Positions 11,375 through 20,533 of a stretch of DNA of 64,000 nucleotides are shown here, in pieces (position 1 is the stretch's first letter; each line of letters starts with the position of its first letter). Below the pieces are notes generated by a model that made no database searches, had not been told where the DNA came from, and saw nothing but the letters and a program-made list of their open reading frames with translations. The translations under genes were made by a program, and so were the position numbers. The stretch comes from Candidatus Altimarinota bacterium (GTDB lineage: Bacteria > Patescibacteriota > Gracilibacteria > BD1-5 > UBA2023): contig JAQTLR010000001.1 of the NCBI GenBank assembly GCA_028714815.1, positions 186,001-250,000 of the forward strand, written 5' to 3'.

Positions 11375-12128
11375 TGAAATTGTTTTATGAGATGCATTTC
11401 TTCTTGGAGAACATGTCCTACTATGTTCTGATGCATCAAGTGCAGAACTCGTTTCTAAAATTTTAACTGACCGACATATTGAAGTTATTATTACAGATCC
11501 ACCCTATGGAATAGATTATGTTGCCTCTAAGGTATGATTTAATGATTGTACCGAGGCGCACCAGGATATAACAAATGATTGATATCAGACTGATGAAAAA
11601 TATATAGATTTCACAGAATCCTGGCTACGACCAGTTATTCCATATCTTTCTGAAAAAAATGCTAGTTATATTTTTAATGCTGATAAAATGATATTCGCTC
11701 TTCGTGAGTGAATGAAGAAAGTTTGATGGAAATTTTCACAACTTCTTATATGGATTAAAGAGTCTGCTGTTATATGAAGACTGGACTATCTTCCTCAACA
11801 CGAGCTCATAGCTTATGGTTGGTATAAAAGGCATGCATATTACTGAGTAAAATCGAAGAGCGTTCTGGTATTTCCAAAGACTCGAAAGAATACTATTCAT
11901 CCGACGATGAAGCCTATTCCTTTATTGCGTGAGCTTATTCTGAATTCCAGCAAACAAGGAGACACTGTATATGACCCATTTGGTTGATCAGGAAGTACGC
12001 TCATTGCGTGTGAACAAACTCATAGAAAATGTGTCACTATAGAATTAAATCCGGTCTATTGCTCGAGAATTGTCAAAAGATGGGAAAACCTCACTTGAAA
12101 ACAAGTTCAAAAATTTAACTTCTTATAG
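11325..12128 (+). CDS. Site-specific DNA methyltransferase
   Basis: This 267-residue beta-class methyltransferase has catalytic TDPPYGIDY (motif IV), then the target-recognition region, then YDPFGGSGSTLIACEQ (SAM-binding motif I) and ELNPVYCSRIVKRW. The GGSG glycine is again TGA. It is likely an adenine methylase of the phage DpnA/CcrM type. It overlaps the ParB-methyltransferase gene and is followed 8 nt later by the terminase small subunit, so it belongs to the same phage-like module. No cognate restriction end is visible beside it, so it probably protects the element's own DNA. Confidence 0.9.
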
Positions 12129-12136
12129 TATATATT

Positions 12137-12541
12137 ATGGCACCTAAAAAATCATCGATTGTTGCCTGAAGACAGAAGCAGGAGAAGTTTTTGATGATAG
12201 AGCAACTTGAGAAAACGCCCATAGTGCAAATTGCCTGTGAAAAGACTGGTATCTCGAGAGCTACCTATTATCGATGGCTCAAAGATGATAAAGAATTTTG
12301 CAAACATTCCAGAGAGGCTCTCCAGAAGTGAATTTCTATTATGAACGATTTGGCAGAGTCTCAGTTATTACGCTCAGTAAAAGATGGAAATCTTACATGA
12401 ATCATATTTTGGCTGAAATCTCGACATTCGTCTTATGGTAGCAGGATCGAAATAACTGCTTGAGTGGAAAGAGGGGAGCTCACCTCCGAGGAAAAGAAAA
12501 TAGTTCAAAGCGTTTTGAAGAAATATAAAAAACTCTCTTAA
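12137..12541 (+). CDS. Terminase small subunit (phBC6A51-like helix-turn-helix)
   Basis: This is a 134-residue basic protein. An N-terminal helix-turn-helix (PIVQIACEKTGISRATYYRW) is followed by KDDKEFCKH and a long helical region, the layout of phBC6A51-type small terminase subunits that bind packaging sites. Position immediately before the large terminase supports this. Four TGA glycines are in frame. It could also be another phage DNA-binding regulator, but the gene order makes TerS more likely. Confidence 0.75.
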
Positions 12542-12556
12542 AAATATATAAATCAT

Positions 12557-13996
12557 ATGAAAAATCTTAGAAACAATGAGATGAAACTTATTGAAAAATC
12601 ACCAGCTGTACGCAAGAAGATAGCGGAAAAAAGTTTCATGTTTTTCTTCGAGATGTATTTCGGACATTATATGGGTGCGCCTTTCTGAGATTTTCATAAA
12701 GAGATTATTAAATATCTGGAAAAAGAGGATGAGAGATTCATGGCTGTAATGGCATTTCGTGGATCAGGAAAATCATCGGTCGTCAGTATGTGATTTGTAC
12801 TATGGTCTATTATTTGACTTCCACAAAAGAAATTTATAGTCATTGCTGCCCAGACCCAACAACAAGCAAAACAGTGTATGAAAAATCTAAAAGAGGAACT
12901 GGAGGCAAATTGTTTCTTGAAAAAAGATTTATGACCTTTTGAGGAGGATGGAAATGAATGGAATTCAACATCTCTGGTTCTGAAACAATTTTGAGCACGC
13001 ATCACGGTGATATCAGTAGACCAATCAACTCGATGAATAAGACATAAAAATCATAGACCTGATTTGATAATATGTGACGATATTGAGAATCTGCAATCCA
13101 TGAAAACAAAAGAATGAAGAGATAATCTTCAAGAATGGTTTACAAAAGAACTTATTCCTCTCTGAGATCCGAAAAAGACCAGAATTATAGTGCTATGAAA
13201 TATGCTTCATAGAGATTCTTTGCTCATGAGAATAAAGGATTCTATTGATACACGAAAGAGATCGTGAAGATTCTTCCGATTTCCGATCCTTGATGAGAAC
13301 TGAAATTCTACTTGGCCAGAACGTTTCAGTAAAGAGGACATAGAAAATCTGAAAATGAGCATATGAAATGATATTGCATGGGGTACTGAGTATATGCTTC
13401 AGGATACAGGACATATATGACAAATAGTTAAACCTGAGTGGATTTGCTGGGAAGAGGTTTTGCCTGTAAGAAGGGAGAGATATTATCCTCGTAAAATTGT
13501 AACAGGAGTAGATTTGGCTATATCTCAGAGCACAAGTGCTGACTACACTGCTTTTGTATCCTGAGTCATATATGGATATAACAAAACCAAGAAAATATAT
13601 ATAGTAGATTCCCTAGAAGAGAAGATGGAATTTACAAAAACCGTAGATAAAATGCTCATTTATGATAGAGTGCAAATAGAGGAGTTGTGAATTTCTAAGC
13701 ATGAATTTTTAGTTGAAACCGTATGATATCAACAGGCTATGGAGCAATATATGAAAAATAGATCGAATTTAACTATACAGTGATATAGGCCTTCTTGTTC
13801 AAAATCTGAACGATTAACACTCGTCTCAGATCTCATAAAGAAATGAGTTGTAGTATTTATTAGAAATCCTAGAACAGAAAGGCTTGTTGAACAAATTTTG
13901 GATTTCGAAAAAGAAGCACATGATGATTTGGTCGATGCTTTTACGATGATGGTTCTTAAGGTTATTGGGGAAAGAGATCGTGAAGTGGTTATATAA
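12557..13996 (+). CDS. Phage terminase large subunit
   Basis: This 479-residue packaging ATPase/nuclease has an N-terminal ATPase with a Walker A-type motif in AFRGSGKSS (K72), a Walker B motif in LIICDD (D174-D175) followed by IEN, and a coupling segment (RIIVLGNMLH). The C-terminal RNase H-like nuclease has VTGVDLAIS with DYTA and the late acidic pair in AHDDLVDAF. Many glycines are TGA, so the gene was translated under the recoded code for a long time and is not a recent import from a standard-code phage. No portal, protease or capsid gene follows; the next gene is the recombinase. Confidence 0.9.
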
Positions 13997-14101
13997 ATTT
14001 TTGGTCATTGCTTTGGGGCAAAAGATTCTTTCTTTATCTTTTGACTTGTCTATCGAAACATACATTAATGATGAGAGAAGGTATCATTTAATCCATCATA
14101 T

Positions 14102-15565
14102 ATGTCCACAACTACTACTCTTGTAAATGGAAATCTGAGCCCTATTCGGGAATTTAACTCAGAGACAGAGTTTAGACCAAACGATCCGTGGAACAATGCG
14201 AAGAGTTTTGAATCCACGGTAACAAAAGAAATCAGATTTTGTCTCTATGTCAGGAAGTCCTCAGAGGATGATGAAAGGCAGGCTCTATCAATCGATTCAC
14301 AGATTGAGTCGATGAAAAAAGTATCTGAAAGAGACGGATTAAATGTGGTCGAGATTATTCGGGAAAGTAAATCCGCTAAAGCTTCATGAGCACGAGATGG
14401 ATTCAATGAGCTACTCAACGGTATAGCACAAGGTAGATATAATTCCATACTTGCCTGGGCACCAGACAGGCTTTCGAGGAATGCAGGAGACTTAGGTGCT
14501 CTAGTAGATCTCATGGATAAATGAGGACTGATAGAGATACGCACAAACGGGCAAATATTCAAGAATGCTCCAAATGAAAAGTTCCTTCTTATGATTCTGT
14601 GCTCACAAGCGAAGCTCGAGAACGATAATCGAAGTATTAATGTAACACGATGACTCCGATTCAAAGCACAAACTGGGCATATGCCACACATGGTACCGCT
14701 TGGGTATCTCAATCAGAGAAGCTACATGCGAAATGGAGGAAGGAATATCCTTGATCCCGATAGGGCACCATATATCAAACAGATATTCGAGAGGTCAGCC
14801 CATGAAGGAATGAGCTGAAGGGCGATACAGAGATGGCTACTGGAAGAGACTCCTCTCCGAACAAGAAATGGTAAACCAGTGGTAGTATCTGCTATATACA
14901 AGATACTCAACAACCCATTCTACTATTGAATGTTTGAATACCCGAAAGGAAGCAAGAATTGGTGCAAAGGGGAGTACGAGCCTATTATCACAAAAGAGCT
15001 CTTCGATGAGGTGCAATCACATCTGAGCCTTTCTCCGAGATACAGACCGAGAGTGAAGCACTTCGAATTCACCAAAATCATGAAGTGCGGAAATTGTGGG
15101 TCAGGAATTACCGCACAGGAAAAGTTCAAGAAGATTGCAGGGCAGAAAGATCCTAAAAGCTATGTATATTACCACTGCTCTAAATACAAGGATCATCTCT
15201 GTCGAGAACCAATGGTACGAGAAGATGCTCTCATCTTGCAACTCCTCGAAATCATCGGTACGGTGGATATTGATATGATAGCTGTATCCGAAGGTCTCAA
15301 AGAGGAGATCAGGCGATATAATATTTTCCAATCCCAGCTTCTTCGAAAAGACACCTATGAAGTCGTCCAAGCGAACCAGATAAATATCCGAGAATATATG
15401 AAATACATGATCTGTAATGGAAGTAGGGATGAGAAGAGGTGAGTCATCTCTATGGTAAAAACAGATATCCTTCTCAAGGATAAAAAAATCTATGTACCGA
15501 TAGCTGAGAAGGCTAAATCTCCTCGTTCGAAAAAAGCAAAAAACCTTCCTGCTGTATCTGAGTAG
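14102..15565 (+). CDS. Large serine recombinase (integrase)
   Basis: This 487-residue site-specific recombinase would integrate or excise the element. The resolvase domain starts at about residue 45 (CLYVRKS with catalytic S53, then LSIDSQ and the PDRLSRN arginines). It is followed by the recombinase domain (PLGYLNQRSY; ILNNPFYYGMFEYP), a zinc ribbon (MKCGNCGSG and YYHCSKYKDHLC) and a coiled C-terminal part. Four TGA glycines are used (for example KASGARDGF). It is the last gene of the phage-like block and is followed by a terminator and tRNA-Gln on the other strand. No attachment-site repeat could be identified by eye. Confidence 0.92.
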
Positions 15566-15593
15566 ACCGAACAAATTTAAAGATAAAAAATCA

Positions 15594-15623
15594 AAAAAAC
15601 GTCTTACGAAAAGACGTTTTTTT
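15594..15623 (+). terminator. Terminator after recombinase
   Basis: AAAAAACGTCTT and AAGACGTTTTTT form a symmetric stem around ACGA with T runs. It could also stop transcription arriving from the tRNA-Gln side. Confidence 0.8.
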
Positions 15624-15673
15624 ATCTGGTTTGTAATCTCGCTACCACTAGGGTCTGCGAGCTCGGTTTTCAT

Positions 15674-15747
15674 TGGTTGGGAATGAGGGATTCGAACCCC
15701 CGATGCCGGAGTCAGAGTCCGGAGCCTTACCACTTGGCGAATTCCCA
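15674..15747 (-). tRNA. tRNA-Gln (anticodon CTG)
   Basis: The minus strand folds as a full cloverleaf. The acceptor TGGGAAT pairs with ATTCCCA, the D arm is GCCAAGTGGTAAGGC, the anticodon stem CCGGA/TCCGG holds loop CTCTGAC (anticodon CTG), and the T arm contains GGTTCGAATCC. CCA is encoded at the 3' end (15674-15676). It borders the phage-like block and may mark the edge of the integrated element. Confidence 0.95.
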
Positions 15748-15768
15748 ATAAAGGTTGGTACGGCGGGG

Positions 15769-15796
15769 ATTATATGAAAAAAACGGGGATACGCAA
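15769..15796 (-). promoter_or_regulatory. Promoter of tRNA-Gln
   Basis: On the minus strand TTGCGT, 16 nt and TATAAT lie 22 nt upstream of the tRNA. The 16-nt spacer recurs at other promoters in this window. Confidence 0.6.
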
Positions 15797-15815
15797 ATCT
15801 TTTCTCGGTGATTTT

Positions 15816-16334
15816 TTAGTTGAGGGACTTGATAGTGGCTGCCATGGCAGCAGATACGAAAAAATCCCGACAAATCGCCCTCCTGCCAGGGTTCATGAGA
15901 AAATGTGCGATTCAAAGGGATACTCACTGTTTTTCTCCTCTGACTGGGGAGAACTCGAAAATAGTGATACTCTTGAGGTTCTCAGGAATCGGTGCATTGG
16001 TATCGAGACCATGCTCTCTACAGAAACATTCGTACTTGAAGGCAAGTTGGTCTACGAGCATACTGTACGGATCTTTCTGTATATTGTCGGTCACTTTTTT
16101 CACTTCCTGTATCCGGCGGATGCTTTCCCGGGTTTCGCTATCCAATTGCTCAAGAAGCCCTTTTGCCTGTGCATTGCTCATTTTCATATGCCTCATGAGG
16201 ACGGAAATCCGTGCGGTTCGATAGTCTCATCGTCAGGCATCGACGATGGAATCTATTTCGTCATCATTTTCTTTGAGGCAGTTCTTAGCCTCTTGTATGA
16301 GCTCTTCCTGAGAAGAGAGTGTAGTGTTTTCCAT
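15816..16334 (-). CDS. Hypothetical protein
   Basis: This 172-residue soluble, mostly helical protein is not recognised. It is continuous only if TGA is read as Gly (two in DAGRGDYR, two near the C-terminus after RGEKQ). It is rich in Glu/Lys helices (SSQEELIQEAKNCLKEND; ETRESIRRIQEVKKVTDNI). The start ATG at 16334 is the first in the open frame. It is transcribed away from earP, with a 140-nt divergent intergenic region between them. Confidence 0.6.
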
Positions 16335-16474
16335 AGGAGAAATAAGTGGATGGCATATAGAGATATATCTTTATAATACCATACAGCGGGAAAAAATGCA
16401 AAAAATCCGGAGATTTTCTTGTTTTTCGGTTCGATTGCATATACTCTTACTATTATCCCGATAGTTTCCTCTCT

Positions 16475-17533
16475 ATGAATCTTGATTCCATCCCCTCTAT
16501 CGATTTCCACGTCTCGGTCATCGACAACTATGGCGATATGGGTTTTGCGCTGAATCTGGCGCTCTCGCTCCATGAAAGATACCCAAGCCTCCGTATCCGG
16601 TTTTTTTCGGATGATAGTGATCTGTTCCGGAAGTTTTTGATGGGAAATATTCCGGGATGGGTGGAATATATGCCACTCTCGGCATTGGATCAAGAAAACC
16701 CGCCACATCCGTCGGAGCTCATATGCAGTTTCTTCGATCATCCGCTCCCGAAAGTGTATCTTCTGAAATTCCCATATCCGAAAACGATCGTGTCGTTTTC
16801 CTATTTCCTCTTGCACGCGGGACTCGAATCGCTCCATGGAACGACGTACGTGCTCGAAAGCGGATACGATAGGGTAATCCACTTCGTTCCATCGCTTTTG
16901 CCCGGTGGGGGCGGGATCATCATCAATCCGGAGATCGAGAGGAGAATGGAAAAAACGAGAAAATCATCAGTAGTAGAGGCACGAAGGGATTTTCTTGGCT
17001 GAATAGGAGGGGATGTGTGTGAAAAAAAATGGATTTCCGTTTTCGTGTACCCGGAAACCCTGGAAAAAATCCTCCCAGCGATGCTGGCCGACACTTTGGA
17101 TACGGTGTTCTGGGTATGCGGAGGTGTCGGATGAATATCGGAGACTCCGAATTGCCGGATTCTCCCGTTTCTCCCGATCGAGGAGTATGGGGTATTCCAG
17201 TCGCTCTGCGATGCGAATATCGTGCGTGGCGAGAATAGCCTCTGCCAGGGGATCCTTTCCGGAAAACCGGTGCTCTGGGATATATACAAGGAAAAGAACG
17301 GAGCGCACCGCGAGAAGATCGAGGATTTCATACAATGGATGACTCCGTATCTGAGAGGTAATACCGATTACATAGGAATAGCACGGGATTTCATGAATAC
17401 TGGAAGCAGGGAGATCGTCGAGAGATTTATCCGGAAATACTCGGATTTCGGTGAGGTGTTCGAAAAGATATCGGAGGAGGTGAGAGGAGAGTGCAATCTG
17501 GTAAGGAAATTGGAGAAAATTCTTGAAAAATAA
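16475..17533 (+). CDS. earP: EF-P arginine rhamnosyltransferase EarP
   Basis: This 352-residue GT104-family enzyme transfers L-rhamnose from dTDP-rhamnose to an arginine of elongation factor P, relieving ribosome stalling at polyproline. The N-terminus has the EarP signature (IDFHVSVIDNYGDMGFALNL, matching CxVIDNFGDIGV). The C-terminal donor-binding half has LPFLPIEEYGVFQSLCDAN and VRGENSLCQGILSGKPVLWD (residues ~250-270), where family enzymes have VRGEDSxxxAxxxGKPFxW. Two TGA glycines are needed (17000, and one in GGVGGISE). It converges on efp, its expected substrate gene, sharing a terminator. EarP is known mainly from beta- and gammaproteobacteria, so its presence here is unexpected. Confidence 0.88.
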
Positions 17534-17562
17534 AATATCCCCCGAAATTCGGGGGATATTTT
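17532..17562. terminator. Bidirectional terminator between earP and efp
   Basis: AAAATATCCCCCGAA and TTCGGGGGATATTTT form a perfect stem with A and T runs on both sides, serving both convergent genes. Confidence 0.9.
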
Positions 17563-17621
17563 AGTGATGCTTTCAAAAGCGAAGTAATTTGCATGAAGGA
17601 CGAGTTTTTCAAAGCATTCAA

Positions 17622-18185
17622 CTATTTTGCGCGTTCTTGGTATTCTCCAGTTTCCGTATTCACCATGATATCCTCTCCAGAATCCACGAATCCTGGGATT
17701 TTGATGGCGTATCCGGTGTTAGTGACCGCATCTTTGGTGATCTTCCCGTCGGCAGTGTTTCCCTTTACGCTTGGATCACACTCTGCTACTGTGAGCCGTA
17801 CGGTGAGCGGAAGGAGGATTCCGACGAATTTCCCTTCGTACTGCTGTACATCGACTCGAAGCCCTTCAGTAAGGAACCATTTCATATCTCCGATATTCTC
17901 TTCGGAGAGTTCGATCTGTTCGTAGGTATCCTGGTTCATGAACGCGTACATTCCTCCTGATTCGTAGAGGAATTCGAATTTGGAACGATCGAGCGTTACA
18001 TCATCGAATTTATCTTCCCCGTCGAATACCCGGTCTACGGAATTCCCCTGAAGGAGATTCTTGAGACGCATCTTGATGTTGGTCGCTCCACGACCGGCGC
18101 GGTGCATTTCGTATTTTACCACGAGCATGAGGTCGTTTCCGATTTTAAGTACGGTACCCGGTCGGGCTTGCATAGCTGTCTTCAT
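17622..18185 (-). CDS. efp: Elongation factor P, arginine type
   Basis: This 187-residue EF-P binds near the ribosomal P site and promotes peptide bonds at proline stretches. It has three OB-like domains: KOW (residues 1-65, AMQARPGTVLKIGND), the middle domain (VFDGEDKFDDVTLDRSKFEF) and the C-terminal domain (VTNTGYAIKIPGFVDSGEDI). The loop tip reads MHRAGRGATN, which puts Arg at position 32, exactly the residue rhamnosylated by EarP in Pseudomonas and Shewanella; lysine-type EF-P has Lys there. An ATG 17 codons upstream is possible, but the start at 18185 gives the normal N-terminus and length. Confidence 0.96.
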   Translation of the reverse strand: MKTAMQARPGTVLKIGNDLMLVVKYEMHRAGRGATNIKMRLKNLLQGNSVDRVFDGEDKFDDVTLDRSKFEFLYESGGMYAFMNQDTYEQIELSEENIGDMKWFLTEGLRVDVQQYEGKFVGILLPLTVRLTVAECDPSVKGNTADGKITKDAVTNTGYAIKIPGFVDSGEDIMVNTETGEYQERAK

Positions 18186-18216
18186 TGGGAAAAAAGTTGA
18201 AAAATTAAACCCGGGA

Positions 18217-18243
18217 ATTATATGGATTTTTTCCAAAAAGCAA
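18217..18243 (-). promoter_or_regulatory. Putative efp promoter
   Basis: On the minus strand TTGCTT and TATAAT are separated by 15 nt, about 30 nt upstream of the efp start. Confidence 0.4.
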
Positions 18244-18273
18244 TATGAAATATATTTTCCTATTTTTCCATAA

Positions 18274-18315
18274 AAATAACCCCCATAAACTTCCCGGGAA
18301 GGATGGAGGTTATTT
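18274..18315 (-). terminator. Terminator after small ORF
   Basis: AAATAACC and GGTTATTT enclose an inner CTTCC/GGAAG stem. It lies 12 nt after the stop of the 41-residue ORF, supporting that ORF as a transcribed gene. Confidence 0.6.
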
Positions 18316-18326
18316 AAAAAATAGGA

Positions 18327-18452
18327 TTATAAATCGAGAATCTGCTGAATAAGATCTCGGTTTCTCGCTGTAACTTGGAGATCTTTGTATCCATCGATGT
18401 TATCGAGGTCCTCGCTTATATCTGGGAATTTTTCTTTTTCTAGTAATCTCAT
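18327..18452 (-). CDS. Small protein, 41 residues, unknown
   Basis: The open frame MRLLEKEKFPDISEDLDN runs to QQILDL and is mostly acidic and helical. It is flanked by the rlmL terminator upstream and its own terminator hairpin downstream, so it looks like a free-standing small gene. I recognise no family. Confidence 0.45.
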   Translation of the reverse strand: MRLLEKEKFPDISEDLDNIDGYKDLQVTARNRDLIQQILDL

Positions 18453-18476
18453 ACTTTAAAAGGTGCTTAATAAGAT

Positions 18477-18519
18477 AAAATAGATGTCGTGCGCGCGCCG
18501 ACACAAAGTAGTCTATTTT
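18477..18519 (-). terminator. Terminator after rlmL
   Basis: AAAATAGA/TCTATTTT and an inner TGTCG/CGACA pair form a nested hairpin around a GC-only loop just downstream of the rlmL stop. Confidence 0.6.
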
Positions 18520-18542
18520 ATTCCCTTTTTCAAGTCGAAATT

Positions 18543-19658
18543 TTATTTTGCTTCGAATTTCTTGGAGTAGAAATAGCAGAGCTCGTTTCCGTTGTAGAGC
18601 TTTCGGTTTTTCCAGAGATTCGGGCGGGTATATTTCCCGAAATCATAGGAAGTGATGATCCCGCCGAAGAGGGAGGTGTTCTTAGTAAATACAGTGGAAA
18701 TATCTTTATATAAGAGGTCGAGATCATAGTCTTGCAATCTTATCCCATAAGGAGGATTGGAAACCAAAGCTCCAGAAATGTACTCGGAAACATATGCTTT
18801 GAAATCTTTCTCTGAAAAACTGACCGTGTCGGAAACTCCGGCTCGTTTGGCATTATCTTTGGCGATCCGTACCGCTTCCGGATCCGTATCGCTTCCGGTG
18901 ATAGTGTATTTTCTCTCGGTCATTATTTTCGCTCTCGCGTTTTCTTTCGCTTGTTTGAAATAGTCCGAATTATACCAAGGAAAATTCTCTCCTGCGAAAC
19001 TCCGGGAGAGTCCCGGTGCGATATTCCGGGCAATCATAGCAGCCTCGATAGCGATGGTTCCCGATCCGCAGAACGGATCCAAGAACGGCTCTCGGTAGCG
19101 CCACCCGGAGAGCATAACGAGGGCTGCTGCGAGCGTTTCCTTGATGGGCGCTTCGAGTGCTTCGGTCCGGTACCCTCGCTTGTGGAGCGGTTCCCCGGAA
19201 GTATCAAGGAGGATGAGAGCGGTATTCTCCCGGATGAGCGCAAAAATATGGATTCCGGGAATCTTCCCATCCTCCCGAAGGAGACTGTCCCGGTCTCCGG
19301 TAATCTTCGTCACGATCGCTTTCTTGATGGTTTTCTGTATCGCGGGGATACTCTCCAATTCCGACTTCACCGATACCGCATCGACGATAATCGGAGCATC
19401 CTTCGGGATGTATTTCCGCCAATCGAGCGATAGGACCGTATCGAAAAGCTCGTCGAAGGTCCGGGTCCGTTTCTCAGCGAGCACCAGATAGACACGGTTT
19501 CCCGTACGGATCCAGACATTGAGCTCGGCCATGAGGTTCTCGGGTCCGGAGCAGAGGATTCCTCGGTCAGAGACAACGAGGTTGGTTCCTCCGATGCGTT
19601 CGATCTCTTTCCGGAGAACCGATTCGACTCCAGGGGTACAGGTGATGAAAAATTGCAT
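18543..19658 (-). CDS. rlmL: 23S rRNA guanine-N2 methyltransferase (RlmL-type, THUMP + MTase)
   Basis: This 371-residue protein lacks the second (RlmK) half found in the E. coli RlmKL fusion. The N-terminal THUMP domain (residues ~45-155; GILCSGPENLMAELNVWIRT) binds rRNA. The Rossmann domain has FLDPFCGSGTIAIEAAMIA for SAM and catalytic NPPYG (VSNPPYGIRL). HKRGYRTEALEAPIKETLAAAL is diagnostic of the RlmL/UPF0020 family, which modifies G2445 of 23S rRNA. No TGA codon is used. The gene ends in a hairpin terminator. The exact target guanine is inferred from the family. Confidence 0.9.
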   Translation of the reverse strand: MQFFITCTPGVESVLRKEIERIGGTNLVVSDRGILCSGPENLMAELNVWIRTGNRVYLVLAEKRTRTFDELFDTVLSLDWRKYIPKDAPIIVDAVSVKSELESIPAIQKTIKKAIVTKITGDRDSLLREDGKIPGIHIFALIRENTALILLDTSGEPLHKRGYRTEALEAPIKETLAAALVMLSGWRYREPFLDPFCGSGTIAIEAAMIARNIAPGLSRSFAGENFPWYNSDYFKQAKENARAKIMTERKYTITGSDTDPEAVRIAKDNAKRAGVSDTVSFSEKDFKAYVSEYISGALVSNPPYGIRLQDYDLDLLYKDISTVFTKNTSLFGGIITSYDFGKYTRPNLWKNRKLYNGNELCYFYSKKFEAK

Positions 19659-19675
19659 GAAATTATGGGCGTTAA

Positions 19676-20152
19676 TTAGTGTGTGGGAATATTTCTTAGT
19701 AAATCAACCTTGTATCTTTTTAAGAATTCTTCTATTTTTGGAGTTATCGGTATATTTAAAGTGGATGTTTTTTCTTTTCCATGGTGCACAATACTAACTA
19801 TATCTATTAATACATCCTCGTGTATTTGATGACTATGTATTCATCATGATTGAATATTTTTTAAAACAATAAAGATACGTCAATCTTTATAAATGATATT
19901 CTGAGGTTTCAATCGTCAATAACTCGCTCAGGCAATTTCTCAAAGAACACTGCATTCAGGGTTTCATACTCAATTTATGAGACATATATCATATCCTGTA
20001 ATTGGTTCCATATTCATTATCCTGGTAGCGATTTCCATTACAATGGAAAATCTCATCTTTTCATCTTTCAATAATTCAGCAGTTATTTCATATATATTTT
20101 CTTTTGTCAGTCATTCAACTGTATTTGTATTCTCTTTTGCAATAGTATTCAT
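19676..20152 (-). CDS. Hypothetical protein rebuilt through UGA codons
   Basis: This 158-residue protein appears only when seven or more TGA codons are read as Gly. It has a small N-terminal helical region (ENIYEITAELLKDEKMRFSI) and a central part with paired glycines (INGVGNPECSVLGEIAGAS), then KNIQSGGIHSHQIHEDVLI and a basic C-terminus (EEFLKRYKVDLLRNIPTH). The region is AT-rich relative to rlmL, which follows 17 nt downstream on the same strand. No family recognised. The run of ordinary-looking sequence without TAA/TAG supports a real gene. Confidence 0.6.
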
Positions 20153-20283
20153 ATATTATGAAATCAATAAAGAATAAATTTCCAGATTTCTGACGGCAAT
20201 CAATTTTTATACGAACTTAAAATCAAATAACCTCATTTTTTAGTTTTACATAAAACTAGTATACAAATTTCCCCGAAAAAACA

Positions 20284-20314
20284 AAAAGAAAGGCGAGAAT
20301 ATCGCCTTTCTTTT
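20284..20314 (-). terminator. Terminator after the ppa operon
   Basis: AAAAGAAAGGCGA and TCGCCTTTCTTTT form a long stem overlapping the stop of the 72-residue gene; on the minus strand it ends in a T run. Confidence 0.8.
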
Positions 20315-20531
20315 AGTTGGAGTCTTGATTTCCATGCACTTCCATGATCTCATCAACCATGGTTTTTATTGCACATTCCATGTAACGCATCTGCTCTCTT
20401 GTTTTGAGCTGATCTGGTGTCAATATCTTCTGGAGGAAATCTTCAAATGCTTGGCTTTCTTTCTCTCTTTGGAGAAAATAGAGCGGATCCCCATTTTGGA
20501 ATCAAAAAATGTATTCTTTTCTCGTATTCAT
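20313..20531 (-). CDS. Small protein downstream of ppa
   Basis: This 72-residue protein has one TGA glycine (EYIFGFQNGD). It is helical and charged (QRERKESQAFEDFLQKI; TREQMRYMECAIKTMVDEIM). It starts 2 nt after the ppa stop and ends in a terminator, so it is the second gene of a ppa operon. No family recognised. Confidence 0.6.
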
Positions 20532-20533
20532 GA

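Noticed and set aside
15101-15748. Minus-strand open frame covering tRNA-Gln and the recombinase end
   Set aside because: It translates the tRNA; a common artefact.
15566-15760. Attachment site of the serine recombinase in tRNA-Gln
   Set aside because: No repeat of tRNA-Gln sequence was found at the other side of the element inside the window.
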